Shown here piece after piece: positions 7,602 to 16,515 of a stretch of 64,000 bases of DNA (positions are counted from its first letter, which is position 1; every line of letters starts with the position of its first letter). The notes under the pieces are model-generated. The model was not told where the DNA came from, searched no databases, and worked only from the letters and a program-made list of their open reading frames with translations. Both the position numbers and the translations under genes were made by a program. The stretch is from Mycobacterium sp. AZCC_0083 (lineage in GTDB: Bacteria; Actinomycetota; Actinomycetes; Mycobacteriales; Mycobacteriaceae), in assembly GCF_014202335.1 (NCBI RefSeq), contig NZ_JACHGP010000003.1, forward strand, positions 1-64,000. Direction: 5' to 3'.

Positions 7602-8764
7602 GCGTCCTCCCGCCCGAGAATGACGGTGGCATTACCCATCCTCGTGGAGAGCCAGCCGCCGGTGCCGTGCGCCAGTGCCAGGGTGCAGTCGGGAACCTGC
7701 ACTGCCGGATGCGCTTCGCCGCGAAGTTGTCGCACGGCCTCGATCATCTTGGTCATCCCGCCACGGTTGGCTGGGTGGTTGTTACACAGTGAGCCACCGT
7801 CGGTATTGAAGGGCAACCGACCATGCGGGGCTTGCAGAGCACCGTCCAACACGAACTTGCCACCCTCACCTTTCGCACAGAAGCCCAGATCTTCCAGGGC
7901 CAGCAAGACCGTGATGGTGAACGAGTCGTATAGACCGACGTAATCGATGTCGGCAGGACTTACACCGGACTCGGCGTAAGCATCCGCACCCGAACGCACG
8001 CCGCCGGTCACGGTGATGTCTTGCCAACCGCCCCTGGTGTGTTCCACGGCTTCCCCATGGCCCAGCACCTTGACGCAGTGCCGGTCCAGCTCCTTGGCGA
8101 CTTCTTCAGCGACGATGACGAGCGCACCGCCGCCGTCGGTGACCACGCAACAGTCCAGCCGGTGCAGCGGGGAAGAGACCATCGGGGAGTTGACCACATC
8201 GTCGACCGTCACGACGTCAGGGAGCATGGCGTTCGGGTTGTGTTGGGCGTGTACCGAAGCAGCGACCTTGATCTCGGCCAATTGCTCACTGGTGGTGCCG
8301 TATTCGTACATGTGCCGCTGGGCGGCAAGGGCATACAGCGCGCTGACGTTGGCGCCGAAGATCGGCTCGAAGGCCTTTTCCGGGGGTTCGCCCATCAACT
8401 GTCCGGGCGCCCGCAGTGACGTCGTGCGTGGGCGGCCGCCCAGAGTGATCAGCGCGACCCGGCACTTGCCTGCGGCGACTGCGGCCGCAGCGTGCCCGAC
8501 GTGTGACATGTAGACCGACCCGCCCATATCCGTGCTGTCCATATGACGCAGGGTCAGCCCGAGATAGTCGGCCATGGCCAGGCCGCCAAGGCCCGGCGCG
8601 TCCCCGCCGCAGAAATAGCCGTCTACGTCGCCAAGCCCGAGTCCCGCGTCGGCCAGCGCGCCGAGAGCGACCTCGGCGTGGATCTGCGGGATGGACGTGT
8701 CAGGAAGCTTGCGCCCCGGATGTTCGTAAGCCCCGGCGATGTAGGCCTTGCCCCTGATCGACAT
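7598..8764 (-). CDS. Thiolase-superfamily lipid-transfer protein (Ltp-like), lacking thiolase cysteines (388 aa)
   Basis: SCP2/thiolase fold protein. The usual acyl-accepting Cys is not present: the corresponding segment reads MDSTDMGGSVYMSHVGHAAAA. The C-terminal thiolase Cys motif is replaced by LALAHGTGGW, while the NTDGGSLCNNHPANRGG segment keeps its His. A DYVGLYDSFTITVL segment matches Ltp proteins. Loss of both cysteines is the known hallmark of Ltp2-type retro-aldolases in sterol side-chain degradation, which need a DUF35 partner, encoded next. ATG 8764 overlaps the SDR stop (TGATG); the longer frame adds an unlikely Arg-rich leader. I infer an aldolase rather than a thiolase. Confidence 0.85.
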   Translation of the reverse strand: MSIRGKAYIAGAYEHPGRKLPDTSIPQIHAEVALGALADAGLGLGDVDGYFCGGDAPGLGGLAMADYLGLTLRHMDSTDMGGSVYMSHVGHAAAAVAAGKCRVALITLGGRPRTTSLRAPGQLMGEPPEKAFEPIFGANVSALYALAAQRHMYEYGTTSEQLAEIKVAASVHAQHNPNAMLPDVVTVDDVVNSPMVSSPLHRLDCCVVTDGGGALVIVAEEVAKELDRHCVKVLGHGEAVEHTRGGWQDITVTGGVRSGADAYAESGVSPADIDYVGLYDSFTITVLLALEDLGFCAKGEGGKFVLDGALQAPHGRLPFNTDGGSLCNNHPANRGGMTKMIEAVRQLRGEAHPAVQVPDCTLALAHGTGGWLSTRMGNATVILGREDA

Positions 8765-9657
8765 CAGGCAAAGGGGTTCGGCGGTGCGGCGTCGGTGATG
8801 GGCCGGAACTGAGTTTCGACTTCTTTGGCCAACCTTCCGAGGTCCCATGGCCCGTCAGAGGTCGTAGTGACCAGCGGCTGTGGATCGCTGTACAGCGACA
8901 GCTCATACCCACGCGCATGGATGACGTGCCCGTTGCACCAACCGGACTGTTCAGAGGCGAGGTAGGCGGCGATCGGTGCGATGCTGTCGGGCGACAGCTC
9001 GTCAGCCCCCGAACTGTACGCGTCGGCGTCCTTGAAGGTGGCCGTCATCCGCGTGGCCGCTGCAGGCGAGATGGCGTTGGTGGTCACTCCGTATTTCTTC
9101 AGTGCCACCGCACACGAGTAGGTCAGCCCGACGATCCCCATCTTCGCCGCCGAGTAGTTCGGCTGGCCCGGGGCTCCGTGCAGGCCGGCCCGCGAGGTGT
9201 AGTTGATGATCCGGTTCTGCGCGTCCGGGTCGCCGATCTTTCGCCAATGCGCCGCCGCCGGTTTGATCGTGTTGAAGTGCCCCTTGAGATGAACCCGGAT
9301 GACGGCGTCCCACTCTTCCTCGGACATGTTGAAGATCATCCGATCGCGCAGGATGCCAGCCACGTTGACGAGGATGTCGAGTTTGCCGAACCGCTCGATG
9401 GTCCAGTCGATGAGGTCTTTGGCGGCGTTGTGATCCGAGATGTCGGAACCGTCGGTCACCGCGGTACCACCCGCTGCCTCGATCTCGGAAACAAGTGCGG
9501 CGGCTGGACTTTCGTCTGCTTCCAGCCCGCTGAGCGAGGCACCGATGTCGTTGACGACCACGGTGGCCCCCTCGGCGGCAAAGAGTTTCACCACGGCACC
9601 ACCAATCCCGCGCCCACCGCCGGTGATGATCGCCACGCGTCCGTCAAGGGTTCCCAT
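8764..9657 (-). CDS. Short-chain dehydrogenase, hydroxyacyl-CoA type (297 aa)
   Basis: Classical SDR related to the dehydrogenase domain of peroxisomal multifunctional enzyme 2. The cofactor motif TGGGRGIGG is near residue 12, NVAG in the middle, the catalytic Ser in NYTSRAG and the Tyr/Lys pair in NYSAAK. The length and the C-terminal tail (about 60 residues after the core) fit that group. ATG 9657 follows the P450 stop after 1 nt. It probably oxidises a beta-hydroxyacyl-CoA or a ring hydroxyl in the same pathway as the downstream hydratase/aldolase set. Confidence 0.88.
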   Translation of the reverse strand: MGTLDGRVAIITGGGRGIGGAVVKLFAAEGATVVVNDIGASLSGLEADESPAAALVSEIEAAGGTAVTDGSDISDHNAAKDLIDWTIERFGKLDILVNVAGILRDRMIFNMSEEEWDAVIRVHLKGHFNTIKPAAAHWRKIGDPDAQNRIINYTSRAGLHGAPGQPNYSAAKMGIVGLTYSCAVALKKYGVTTNAISPAAATRMTATFKDADAYSSGADELSPDSIAPIAAYLASEQSGWCNGHVIHARGYELSLYSDPQPLVTTTSDGPWDLGRLAKEVETQFRPITDAAPPNPFA

Positions 9658-9658
9658 A

Positions 9659-10894
9659 TCAGCGCTCCACACGGATCGGGAGGGCCACCGGCCCCCTGGC
9701 GAAGGATGGCCGATACTTGACCTCATGGCCGGGTTCTAGATGGAAGACCGCCAACTCACTGATGGCACGAACCGCGGCCTTTATCTCACGGCGGGCCAGG
9801 TGGTTGCCCAGGCAGCGATGAACACCTGCGCCGAATGCCAGGTGCGCCGAAGCGTTGGGCCGCTCGAAATTCAAGGTGTCGGGATCGGCGAATTTCTCCG
9901 GATCACGGTTGGCCGCAGCCCAATTGAGGAGAATCCGGTCACCCGCTTTCATCGGGCAACCCCGTAGCTCCGTGTCGGCGGTCAGCGTGCGGCCAGCGGT
10001 GGGAACCGGCGACTCGAAGCGCAGGAACTCCTCTATGTGGCGATCGACCACCTTTTCCGGCGCGTCGCGCAAGCTCTCCCGCAGAGTGTTGTCCGTGGCC
10101 AGAATGCGGGCGACGCTCGCCAATCCGCCCATGGTTGTCTCCATGCCGGCCATGATGGTCATGTTGAGCGTCTCCATCCTGGTCCGGTCGTCTAGCTCGA
10201 GTCCGTCATCGAACGTGCCGGTGCCCAGGTGTGCGATTACGCCTGCGAGATCGTCCGTACGACCTTCGGTGCGGCGCTTGCCCAGTAGCTCGGCACAGAA
10301 CATGAACAGCTTGGGCGCTGCTTCCAGCGCCTTCTCGGGTTGCGTCATCAACACGTCAAGAACCTCGAGGACCCAGCCGATGTCCGACGCCTTCTGATCG
10401 AGGAAGGTCTCGAAGAACACGATCGGTGGCAGCTGAGAGGTGAAGGCGCCAACGAAGTCCACCGGGCTGTGCTCGACGCACGTGTCGATCAGGCCGTCGA
10501 CCGTCGTCCGAATACTCGGCTCGGCCGCGGTCAGCGCCTCCGGCGCGAAGAACGGGTTCAAGGCCTTGCGCACACCGCGATGCAGCGGTGGGTCGGTTTC
10601 CAGCGGAACCATGCGCAGGATATCGAGGTCGAACTGAACGGGCGTTGCCCCCTCGGCGCTGCTGTAGCCGTTCCAGTCGACGGCTGCGTCCATGACTTCT
10701 TTGTAGGTGTTGATCACCCAGAATCCTGAGTTCTCGGCGCTCCAGTGTGCTGTGCTTCGCGCGACGGGGCACTTCTCCCGAAGCCCATTCACCCGCGGCC
10801 AGTAGTCATCGGCCAACTCCGGGTCCAAGGGATTGAAATCAACGGTCGGCGAACTATCCACCGAGGCCGACGCGACGACGTCGTGATCATTCAT
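9659..10894 (-). CDS. Cytochrome P450 (411 aa), first gene of the ten-gene operon
   Basis: Soluble bacterial class I P450. The I-helix reads MAGMETTMG, the K-helix ExxR is in EEFLRFESP, and the haem loop FGAGVHRCLGNHLARRE places the Cys ligand near residue 361. ATG 10894 has AGGAG 7 nt upstream; upstream in-frame residues do not look like P450. It is clearly paralogous to the P450 at 44868-46094, with shared segments such as LDPxLAxxY, GATPVQ and NPFF. Electrons are probably supplied by the ferredoxin/reductase pair encoded divergently. Substrate unknown. Confidence 0.95.
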   Translation of the reverse strand: MNDHDVVASASVDSSPTVDFNPLDPELADDYWPRVNGLREKCPVARSTAHWSAENSGFWVINTYKEVMDAAVDWNGYSSAEGATPVQFDLDILRMVPLETDPPLHRGVRKALNPFFAPEALTAAEPSIRTTVDGLIDTCVEHSPVDFVGAFTSQLPPIVFFETFLDQKASDIGWVLEVLDVLMTQPEKALEAAPKLFMFCAELLGKRRTEGRTDDLAGVIAHLGTGTFDDGLELDDRTRMETLNMTIMAGMETTMGGLASVARILATDNTLRESLRDAPEKVVDRHIEEFLRFESPVPTAGRTLTADTELRGCPMKAGDRILLNWAAANRDPEKFADPDTLNFERPNASAHLAFGAGVHRCLGNHLARREIKAAVRAISELAVFHLEPGHEVKYRPSFARGPVALPIRVER

Positions 10895-10981
10895 GATGCG
10901 GCTCCTGTCTGGACTCAACTCGCCGAGCGCACTAGCGCTCGGCCGGATCCGCCGCACTGCCCGGGCGTGCCCCGCGGCGGA

Positions 10982-11003
10982 TCTAATTCTGCGTCGGATT
11001 AGA
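10982..11003. promoter_or_regulatory. Palindrome TCTAAT-N10-ATTAGA between the P450 operon and ferredoxin gene
   Basis: A perfect 6-bp inverted repeat with a 10-nt spacer lies about 90 bp upstream of the P450 start and 190 bp upstream of the ferredoxin start, inside the 298-bp divergent promoter region (10895-11192). TetR-type operators often have this size. It could control both directions. No regulator gene is adjacent. Confidence 0.4.
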
Positions 11004-11192
11004 ACTATGCCGTTTGTATCTCGCCTCCCCATAGATGTCAAGCACATCACACTTGTTGCGGTATTGACGCAGGACAAGCTATTTGGTGCCGAGCACGCAT
11101 CACTGCAACCGCTGCGGCGCGCAGAGAATCCGATGGACAAAAATCGGTTTCGGTTTAGACTAGCCAAAAGCAGGAGAGGAGGGAGCGAGCCC

Positions 11193-11516
11193 GTGGTGAA
11201 AGTGACCTACCTGCGGCCAGGCGGCGAGGTAACCATCGTCGAGGTCGCCGAGGGGACCTCGGTGATGCAAGCGGCCACGGCCAACGACATTCCCGAGATC
11301 GTTGCCGAATGCGGCGGCACCCTGGCGTGTGCAACCTGTCACGTCTATGTCGACGACGATGACGTCAGCCACCTTGACCCGCCCAGCGCGGACGAAGAGG
11401 AAATGCTCGACTACACGGCATCGCCGCGCGAATCGAATTCCCGGCTGAGCTGCCAAATCACCGCGGGACCCGAGCTGGACGGGCTCGTGGTGCGAGTACC
11501 TCCGACGCAGTACTGA
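11193..11516 (+). CDS. [2Fe-2S] ferredoxin, adrenodoxin/putidaredoxin type (107 aa)
   Basis: Electron carrier for a P450. Cluster ligands are visible as C-x5-C-x2-C in AECGGTLACATC, with the fourth Cys in RLSCQI about 36 residues later. The VxxAEGTSVMQAATAN N-terminal half is typical. GTG 11193 is preceded by GGAGGG with an 8-nt spacer; GTG 11196 is an alternative. Its stop overlaps the start of the reductase (TGATG). Divergent placement next to the P450 operon makes it the likely partner of the 9659-10894 P450, and possibly of the other P450s in the window, which have no ferredoxin of their own here. Confidence 0.92.
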   Translation: MVKVTYLRPGGEVTIVEVAEGTSVMQAATANDIPEIVAECGGTLACATCHVYVDDDDVSHLDPPSADEEEMLDYTASPRESNSRLSCQITAGPELDGLVVRVPPTQY

Positions 11517-12793
11517 TGTCGACTTCTACGGTCATCATTGCCGGTGCGGGGCAGGCGGGGTCCCGCACTGCCGCAAGTCTGCGGGAGCTGGGTTTCGCGG
11601 GTCGGATCGTGCTGGTCGGCGACGAACCACACCCGCCCTATCAGCGACCGCCGCTGTCCAAGGCTCACCTCACCGGCGCGGCCGCGCGCGACACCCTGTG
11701 GCTACACCCGAGCAGCTTCTACGAACAGCACGACATCGAGTTACTCCTCGGCGAATCGGTGCGCCACATCGATCGCATCGAAGGCCGGGTCGGGCTCGAT
11801 GGCGGCGCGTTGCTCGACTACGACCATCTGGTGCTCGCGCTGGGTGCCCGCAACCGCACGCTGCCGCTGCCCGGAGCCGAGCTCGACGGGGTCGTTGGTC
11901 TGCGCACCCTCGCCGAAGCCGACGACATCCGCAACCGCATGGGAAGCGCTCGTCACGTCATCGTGCTAGGCGGCGGCTTCATCGGACTGGAGGTGGCCGC
12001 GACGGCGGCCAAACTCGGTCTCCAGGCCACCGTGGTCGAGATCTCCGACCAGTTGATGGGGCGGGTGCTATCTGCGGAAATGGCGGGCTACATCCTCGAC
12101 GCACACCGTTCCCGCGGGCTTCATGTCGAACTCGGCACCAGCGTGGCCGCCGTGACCGGCACGTCAGGCCGGGTCAGTTCGGTAACCACGACCGATGGCC
12201 GCGAGTTCCCGGCCGACCTGGTTCTCGTCGGCGTCGGCGCAATACCGAACACGGGCATCGCCGAGGACGCTGGCCTTGAGGTCGATAACGGGATCGTCGT
12301 GAACGAGTACCTTGCCACCGACGACGAGCAGATTTCTGCGGTCGGCGACTGCACGTCGTGTCCCAATCCATTTGCCGGCGGCCGCCGGGTGCGGTTGGAG
12401 TCGGTGCATAACGCCACTGCGCAGCCGCGTTCTCTGGCCGCCCGGCTCGTCGGACGCCCCGAACCCTATGACAGTGTGCCCTGGTTCTGGAGCGATCAGG
12501 CCGATCTGAAGCTGCAGATCGCCGGGCTCGGCACGGAATCGAATGACACCGTGCTCCGCGGAGACGTTGACGGCGGCCGCTTTTCGATCTTCACATTCCA
12601 CGACGGTGTGCTTGAAAGCGTCGAGTCGCTCAACCGGCCCGGTGACCACATGGCGGGGCGCAGGCTGCTCGCACTGAGAGATGGCCTCACGCCCGAACAG
12701 GCCGGAGACCCCGCTTTCGATCTCCGTGCCCATGTTGCGGCACAGTCGGGCGCACCGGTCGCGGCCGACCGTCGTGCGCCAACGCCGGGCTGA
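11516..12793 (+). CDS. FAD-dependent ferredoxin reductase, rhodocoxin reductase-like (425 aa)
   Basis: NADH:ferredoxin oxidoreductase of the pyridine nucleotide-disulfide fold. The FAD motif IIAGAGQAGSRTA is at the N-terminus, the NAD motif VLGGGFIGLEVA at about residue 143, and the second FAD motif ISAVGDCTSCPNPF at about 280. The PPYQRPPLSKAHL segment is characteristic of putidaredoxin/rhodocoxin reductases. ATG 11516 overlaps the ferredoxin stop. Together with the neighbouring ferredoxin and P450 it forms a complete three-component class I P450 system. Confidence 0.93.
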   Translation: MSTSTVIIAGAGQAGSRTAASLRELGFAGRIVLVGDEPHPPYQRPPLSKAHLTGAAARDTLWLHPSSFYEQHDIELLLGESVRHIDRIEGRVGLDGGALLDYDHLVLALGARNRTLPLPGAELDGVVGLRTLAEADDIRNRMGSARHVIVLGGGFIGLEVAATAAKLGLQATVVEISDQLMGRVLSAEMAGYILDAHRSRGLHVELGTSVAAVTGTSGRVSSVTTTDGREFPADLVLVGVGAIPNTGIAEDAGLEVDNGIVVNEYLATDDEQISAVGDCTSCPNPFAGGRRVRLESVHNATAQPRSLAARLVGRPEPYDSVPWFWSDQADLKLQIAGLGTESNDTVLRGDVDGGRFSIFTFHDGVLESVESLNRPGDHMAGRRLLALRDGLTPEQAGDPAFDLRAHVAAQSGAPVAADRRAPTPG

Positions 12794-12823
12794 AGAGAAT
12801 CAGGTCAGCGCGTTCCGATGCGG

Positions 12824-13132
12824 TTACCCGCCTGGACGCATGGTGGCAACGATGCGATCGCGAGGCGCGTTGGTTGCGCCAGCGCGGACGATGCCCGAAC
12901 TCGATTTCGTCGCGTGGTTTCGTGGCTCGTCGTGCACCGCTACGTGCTCACGACCGAACGCTTCGTATGCGGCGATGATCAGCTGGGACGAGGCGTCGGG
13001 GTGAGCCTGCGCGATGGCTGATATCGCGTTGATCGTGTGCGGGCCTAGGCCCGTCGCCGTGATCACGACGCGGCCGGTCGTAAGCGAGTGATGCAACGAC
13101 AACCGGAACTGCTCGCTCAGGTTAGTGGGCAT
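12824..13132 (-). CDS. Possible small hypothetical protein (102 aa)
   Basis: The 12794-13239 gap contains one minus-strand frame whose translation from ATG 13132 looks protein-like: SEQFRLSLHHSL, then GRVVITATGLGPHTINAIS and QLIIAAYEAFGREHV. I recognise no family. No good Shine-Dalgarno precedes ATG 13132. The frame is open upstream and a GTG near 13207 would add about 25 residues with a hydrophobic patch. Nothing else in the gap resembles a gene. It could be a remnant. Confidence 0.3.
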   Translation of the reverse strand: MPTNLSEQFRLSLHHSLTTGRVVITATGLGPHTINAISAIAQAHPDASSQLIIAAYEAFGREHVAVHDEPRNHATKSSSGIVRAGATNAPRDRIVATMRPGG

Positions 13133-13239
13133 GGCTGAAGCCAGCACGGCTCGTGCGGTCACACCGCGGGGAAGGAGGAATGCTCGGCTGGGCACGTCGA
13201 GCACGTTGCAGTTCGGCCATCTTGGATGCCTGTGAGACT

Positions 13240-14856
13240 TCAACGCCTGCGGCGGTCGGAGCGCGCTACCACGAGACCGAGTTTGTCGAAGTCGAGAGTG
13301 GTCGCGGTGATACCACGTTCGCGCAGCTTGAACTTTTGCACGCGACCGTTGACGTTGGCCGGCAATGATTCGAAAACCTCGAAGTAGCGCGGAATCGCGT
13401 AGTACGGCATCGACTTTCGGAAGAATTCGAACAGCTCCCGCGGTTCGATCTCCTTTCCCTCCACCAACACCAAACACGCTTTGACGTCGTCCTCACTGAG
13501 GTCGGACGGAACGGCGTGCACTGCCGCCTGTGCGATCGAGGGATGCGCACAGATCGCGGACTCGAGTTCGATCGAGGACACGTTCTCGCCGCGGCGGCGC
13601 AACGAGTCCTTCTTTCTGTCGGCGAACCAGAAGTACCCCTCCTCGTCGACGCGACCGCAGTCACCGGTGTGGTGCCAGAGATTTCGGAACGTGCGCACTG
13701 TCGCAGGGTCGTCGTTCCAGTACCCGGAGAAGAGGCGGAACGGTTCGTCGGGCCGCACGACGATCTCACCGGGTTCACCTGCCGCGACCTCACGATCGTG
13801 GTCATCGACGATCTTCACCTGCAGGCCACTGGTCAGCTTCCCCATACTCCCGGGGTGACGTTTGTCGCGCGGATCGCCCAGCAGCACCGGCCAGCATTCC
13901 GACTGGCCGAACACTTCGGCGAATGGGGCGATGCCGAAGCGCTTTTCAAATTGCTCGATGAACTCGGCTGTCGAGGGCATGAACGTGATGTGGCGCAGTT
14001 TGTGGTTGCGGTCGTCGTCGCTGGGCGGCTGCGCCATGATCACCATCCCCATCGCGCCCATGCCCATCGCGGTCGTTGCGCCGGTCTCGCGAATACGTGC
14101 CATGTACGTAGTCGCGTGGAAGGCGGGTTCCACGATGGCTGATCCGCGAACGGCCAACGCCGCTGCGACTAGCCACGTCTGGCCGCTGAAATGAAACAGC
14201 GGATTGGCCCCGAAGATGATGTCGCCCTTCTCATACCAGCCGTATTCGATGAACACGTTGATGAGATTGCAGTAGTAGCCGTGGGTGATGGTGCAACCCT
14301 TCGACGGACCGGTCGTACCCGAGGTGTAGATGATCGTGCATACATCACTGGGTTCGATGTCGGGCTTTGTGAAACCCGCAGGGGCGTATTCCAACTGGGT
14401 GTACAAGAGGTCGGGCTGCAGTGTTGGGCGCTCCTCGGGCTCCCCCACCAGAACCAACCGCGGCCGCTCGGTCAGAGTGGGAAGGATCGGCATCAGCAGG
14501 TCCAGCGCCGCACTGTCTCCGATGTAGAGCTTGGGGGTGGTCTGGACTAGCTGATGGCGAAGGAAATCGCCACGCAGGTAGGTGTTGAGTGGCACCTGGA
14601 TGGCCCCTGCCTTGGCAACGGCGTAGATCAGCACGATGTACTCGAGGCGGTTGGGCAGATTGATCGCGACCCGGTCACCCTTTTCCACGCCTGCCGCGTG
14701 CAGCGCCGCAGCGACGCGGTCGGATCGCGCGTCCAGTTCGCCGAGACTCACCCAATCGCTGTCGCATTGGACGAACGGCCGACCGGGGTCAAGTCGGGCC
14801 TCGGCGGTGAGCCACGCGCCCAGGGTCAGACCGGGCTCGGAATCGTCGTCGGCCAT
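13240..14856 (-). CDS. AMP-forming acyl-CoA ligase, ANL superfamily (538 aa)
   Basis: Activates a carboxylic acid to its CoA thioester with ATP. The P-loop motif IIYTSGTTGPSKGC is near 175-188, GQSEC is in the A4/A5 region, GYWNDD and the WHHTGDCGRVDEEGYFWFADRKKD hinge lie near 375-425, and the terminal catalytic Lys is in GRVQKFKLRE. ATG 14856 overlaps the GMC oxidoreductase stop (TGATG); GTG 14859 is an alternative. It is strongly similar to the ligase at 43249-44871, with shared LNTYLRGDFLR/LNPFLRGEFLR and GRVQKFKL segments. It is last in an operon that can turn an alcohol into an acyl-CoA. Confidence 0.93.
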   Translation of the reverse strand: MADDDSEPGLTLGAWLTAEARLDPGRPFVQCDSDWVSLGELDARSDRVAAALHAAGVEKGDRVAINLPNRLEYIVLIYAVAKAGAIQVPLNTYLRGDFLRHQLVQTTPKLYIGDSAALDLLMPILPTLTERPRLVLVGEPEERPTLQPDLLYTQLEYAPAGFTKPDIEPSDVCTIIYTSGTTGPSKGCTITHGYYCNLINVFIEYGWYEKGDIIFGANPLFHFSGQTWLVAAALAVRGSAIVEPAFHATTYMARIRETGATTAMGMGAMGMVIMAQPPSDDDRNHKLRHITFMPSTAEFIEQFEKRFGIAPFAEVFGQSECWPVLLGDPRDKRHPGSMGKLTSGLQVKIVDDHDREVAAGEPGEIVVRPDEPFRLFSGYWNDDPATVRTFRNLWHHTGDCGRVDEEGYFWFADRKKDSLRRRGENVSSIELESAICAHPSIAQAAVHAVPSDLSEDDVKACLVLVEGKEIEPRELFEFFRKSMPYYAIPRYFEVFESLPANVNGRVQKFKLRERGITATTLDFDKLGLVVARSDRRRR

Positions 14857-16484
14857 CACATGCTCCGTTCGGGCACTCGCCGCGCACCGAGGATCAACTC
14901 GGCAGCGCGTTCACCGATCATCATCGACGGGGCGTTGGTGTTGCCTCGAGTGATTCGTGGCATGACACTGGCGTCCGCGACTCGCAGGTTCTGGATGCCA
15001 TGCACCCGCAGTTCGGGATCGACCACGGCAAGGTCGTCGATCCCCATCTTGCAGGTGCCCACGGGATGATAGGACGGCACCACCGTCTGGCGTACGTACT
15101 GTTCCCAGTCGGCGGCGGTGCGGCATTCGGCCTCCGGCGCCAGCTGTCCATCGGTGATGGCAGTCATCGCCGGTTGCACCATCACGCGCTGCACTTCCCG
15201 CAGGCCGCGCACGCAGTCGCGTAGGTCGTCGGGATCGCTGAAGAACTGGTGCGCGATGCGAGGCATCGATTCCGGCGACGAGTCCCGCAGCGTGATCGAG
15301 CCACGAGCGCGTGGCTGCAGGAAGGTCGACGAAGCAAGGAACCCCTGTTCCCTGGCTGGCTGCACGTTGAACATGCCGTTCTCGTCGACTCCACGGGTGA
15401 TGGCGAACGGAACGAACTGCAACTGCAGATTGGGTGCCTCCAGGCCAGGCTCGGTGCGCGCCATGCATTGGACCTGCACCATCGTCAAGGCCAGCAGGCC
15501 GCTGCCGTTGCGCAGATAATCGACCAGTCCCTTCGCCGCGGTTTCCACTCGCATCTTGTTGATGGTGGGGATCGTTGCCCGCCACCGCTGCATCAGGTAC
15601 GGATGTTCCTGCAGGTTCTGCCCGACCCCGGGTAGATCGAGCGTGGTTTCGACATTGGCATCGGAAAGTGCTGCATGTGAACCGATCCCGGATAGCTGCA
15701 GCAGGCGCGGCGACCCGATGGAGCCCGCACTGAGCACGACCTCCTCGCGTGCCCGCACCTGCGTCACAGCGCCGTCGTGGCGATAGACGACACCAACCGC
15801 TGTCAGGCCTTCGAGCAGGATTCGATGGACATGGCTTTCCGTGCGCACGGTTACCTTGCCCTTGGGTGCGACGCGGCGCAGGTACTCGCGCGACGCTTGA
15901 GAGCGGGTGCCGCGGCGATGGTTCACCTGGGCGAGTGCGACGCCGTCCTGATAGGCGCCGTTGTAGTCGGGGTTGCGCTGGTAGCCCGCCTGCACGCAGG
16001 CGTCCAGATACGCCATGTTGGCCTGGCCGCGGTTGGTCTGCACGTTCACCGATATGGGACCGGAATTGCCGCGGAACTCGTCGGCGCCGCCTTCCCAGGT
16101 CTCCATTCGCTTAAATGAAGGCAACACCGAATCGTAATCCCAACCGGCACAACCCTGCTTGGCCCAACCGTCGTAGTCGGCCCGGTTGCCGCGGACGAAC
16201 ACGCATGAGTTGATCGAACCGCCCCCGCCCATCACCTTTCCGGCCATCCACGCCTCGGGACCACCGGTGCGGCTCGGGTCCGGCTCGGCCGGGTATTTCC
16301 AGTTCACTTTCTGATACGCGATACCGACCGCGGCCGGAATCCGCACATCGATGCGCCGATCGCTGCCACCGGCTTCCAACAGCAGCACGTCGGCGCCGCC
16401 CTCGGCCAGTCGGGCCGCGACCACCGATCCCGACGACCCCCCACCGACGACGATGTAGTCGAAAGTCTCACCGCTCTTGGTCAC
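14856..16484 (-). CDS. GMC-family FAD alcohol oxidoreductase (542 aa)
   Basis: Glucose-methanol-choline oxidoreductase expected to oxidise a primary alcohol to an aldehyde. The FAD motif VVGGGSSGSVVAARLAE is at residues 12-28, the first GMC signature around GGSINSCVFVRGNRADYDGW near 90, the second (GSIGSPRLLQLSGIG) near 255, and the C-terminal catalytic His region SYHPVGTCKMG near 470. The length is typical of choline dehydrogenase-like members. The GTG start at 16484 has AGGAAGG upstream. Neighbouring aldehyde dehydrogenase and CoA ligase genes would take the product onward. Confidence 0.92.
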   Translation of the reverse strand: MTKSGETFDYIVVGGGSSGSVVAARLAEGGADVLLLEAGGSDRRIDVRIPAAVGIAYQKVNWKYPAEPDPSRTGGPEAWMAGKVMGGGGSINSCVFVRGNRADYDGWAKQGCAGWDYDSVLPSFKRMETWEGGADEFRGNSGPISVNVQTNRGQANMAYLDACVQAGYQRNPDYNGAYQDGVALAQVNHRRGTRSQASREYLRRVAPKGKVTVRTESHVHRILLEGLTAVGVVYRHDGAVTQVRAREEVVLSAGSIGSPRLLQLSGIGSHAALSDANVETTLDLPGVGQNLQEHPYLMQRWRATIPTINKMRVETAAKGLVDYLRNGSGLLALTMVQVQCMARTEPGLEAPNLQLQFVPFAITRGVDENGMFNVQPAREQGFLASSTFLQPRARGSITLRDSSPESMPRIAHQFFSDPDDLRDCVRGLREVQRVMVQPAMTAITDGQLAPEAECRTAADWEQYVRQTVVPSYHPVGTCKMGIDDLAVVDPELRVHGIQNLRVADASVMPRITRGNTNAPSMMIGERAAELILGARRVPERSM

Positions 16485-16515
16485 CTGTCGGCATCCTTCC
16501 TGAATAATACTGGGG

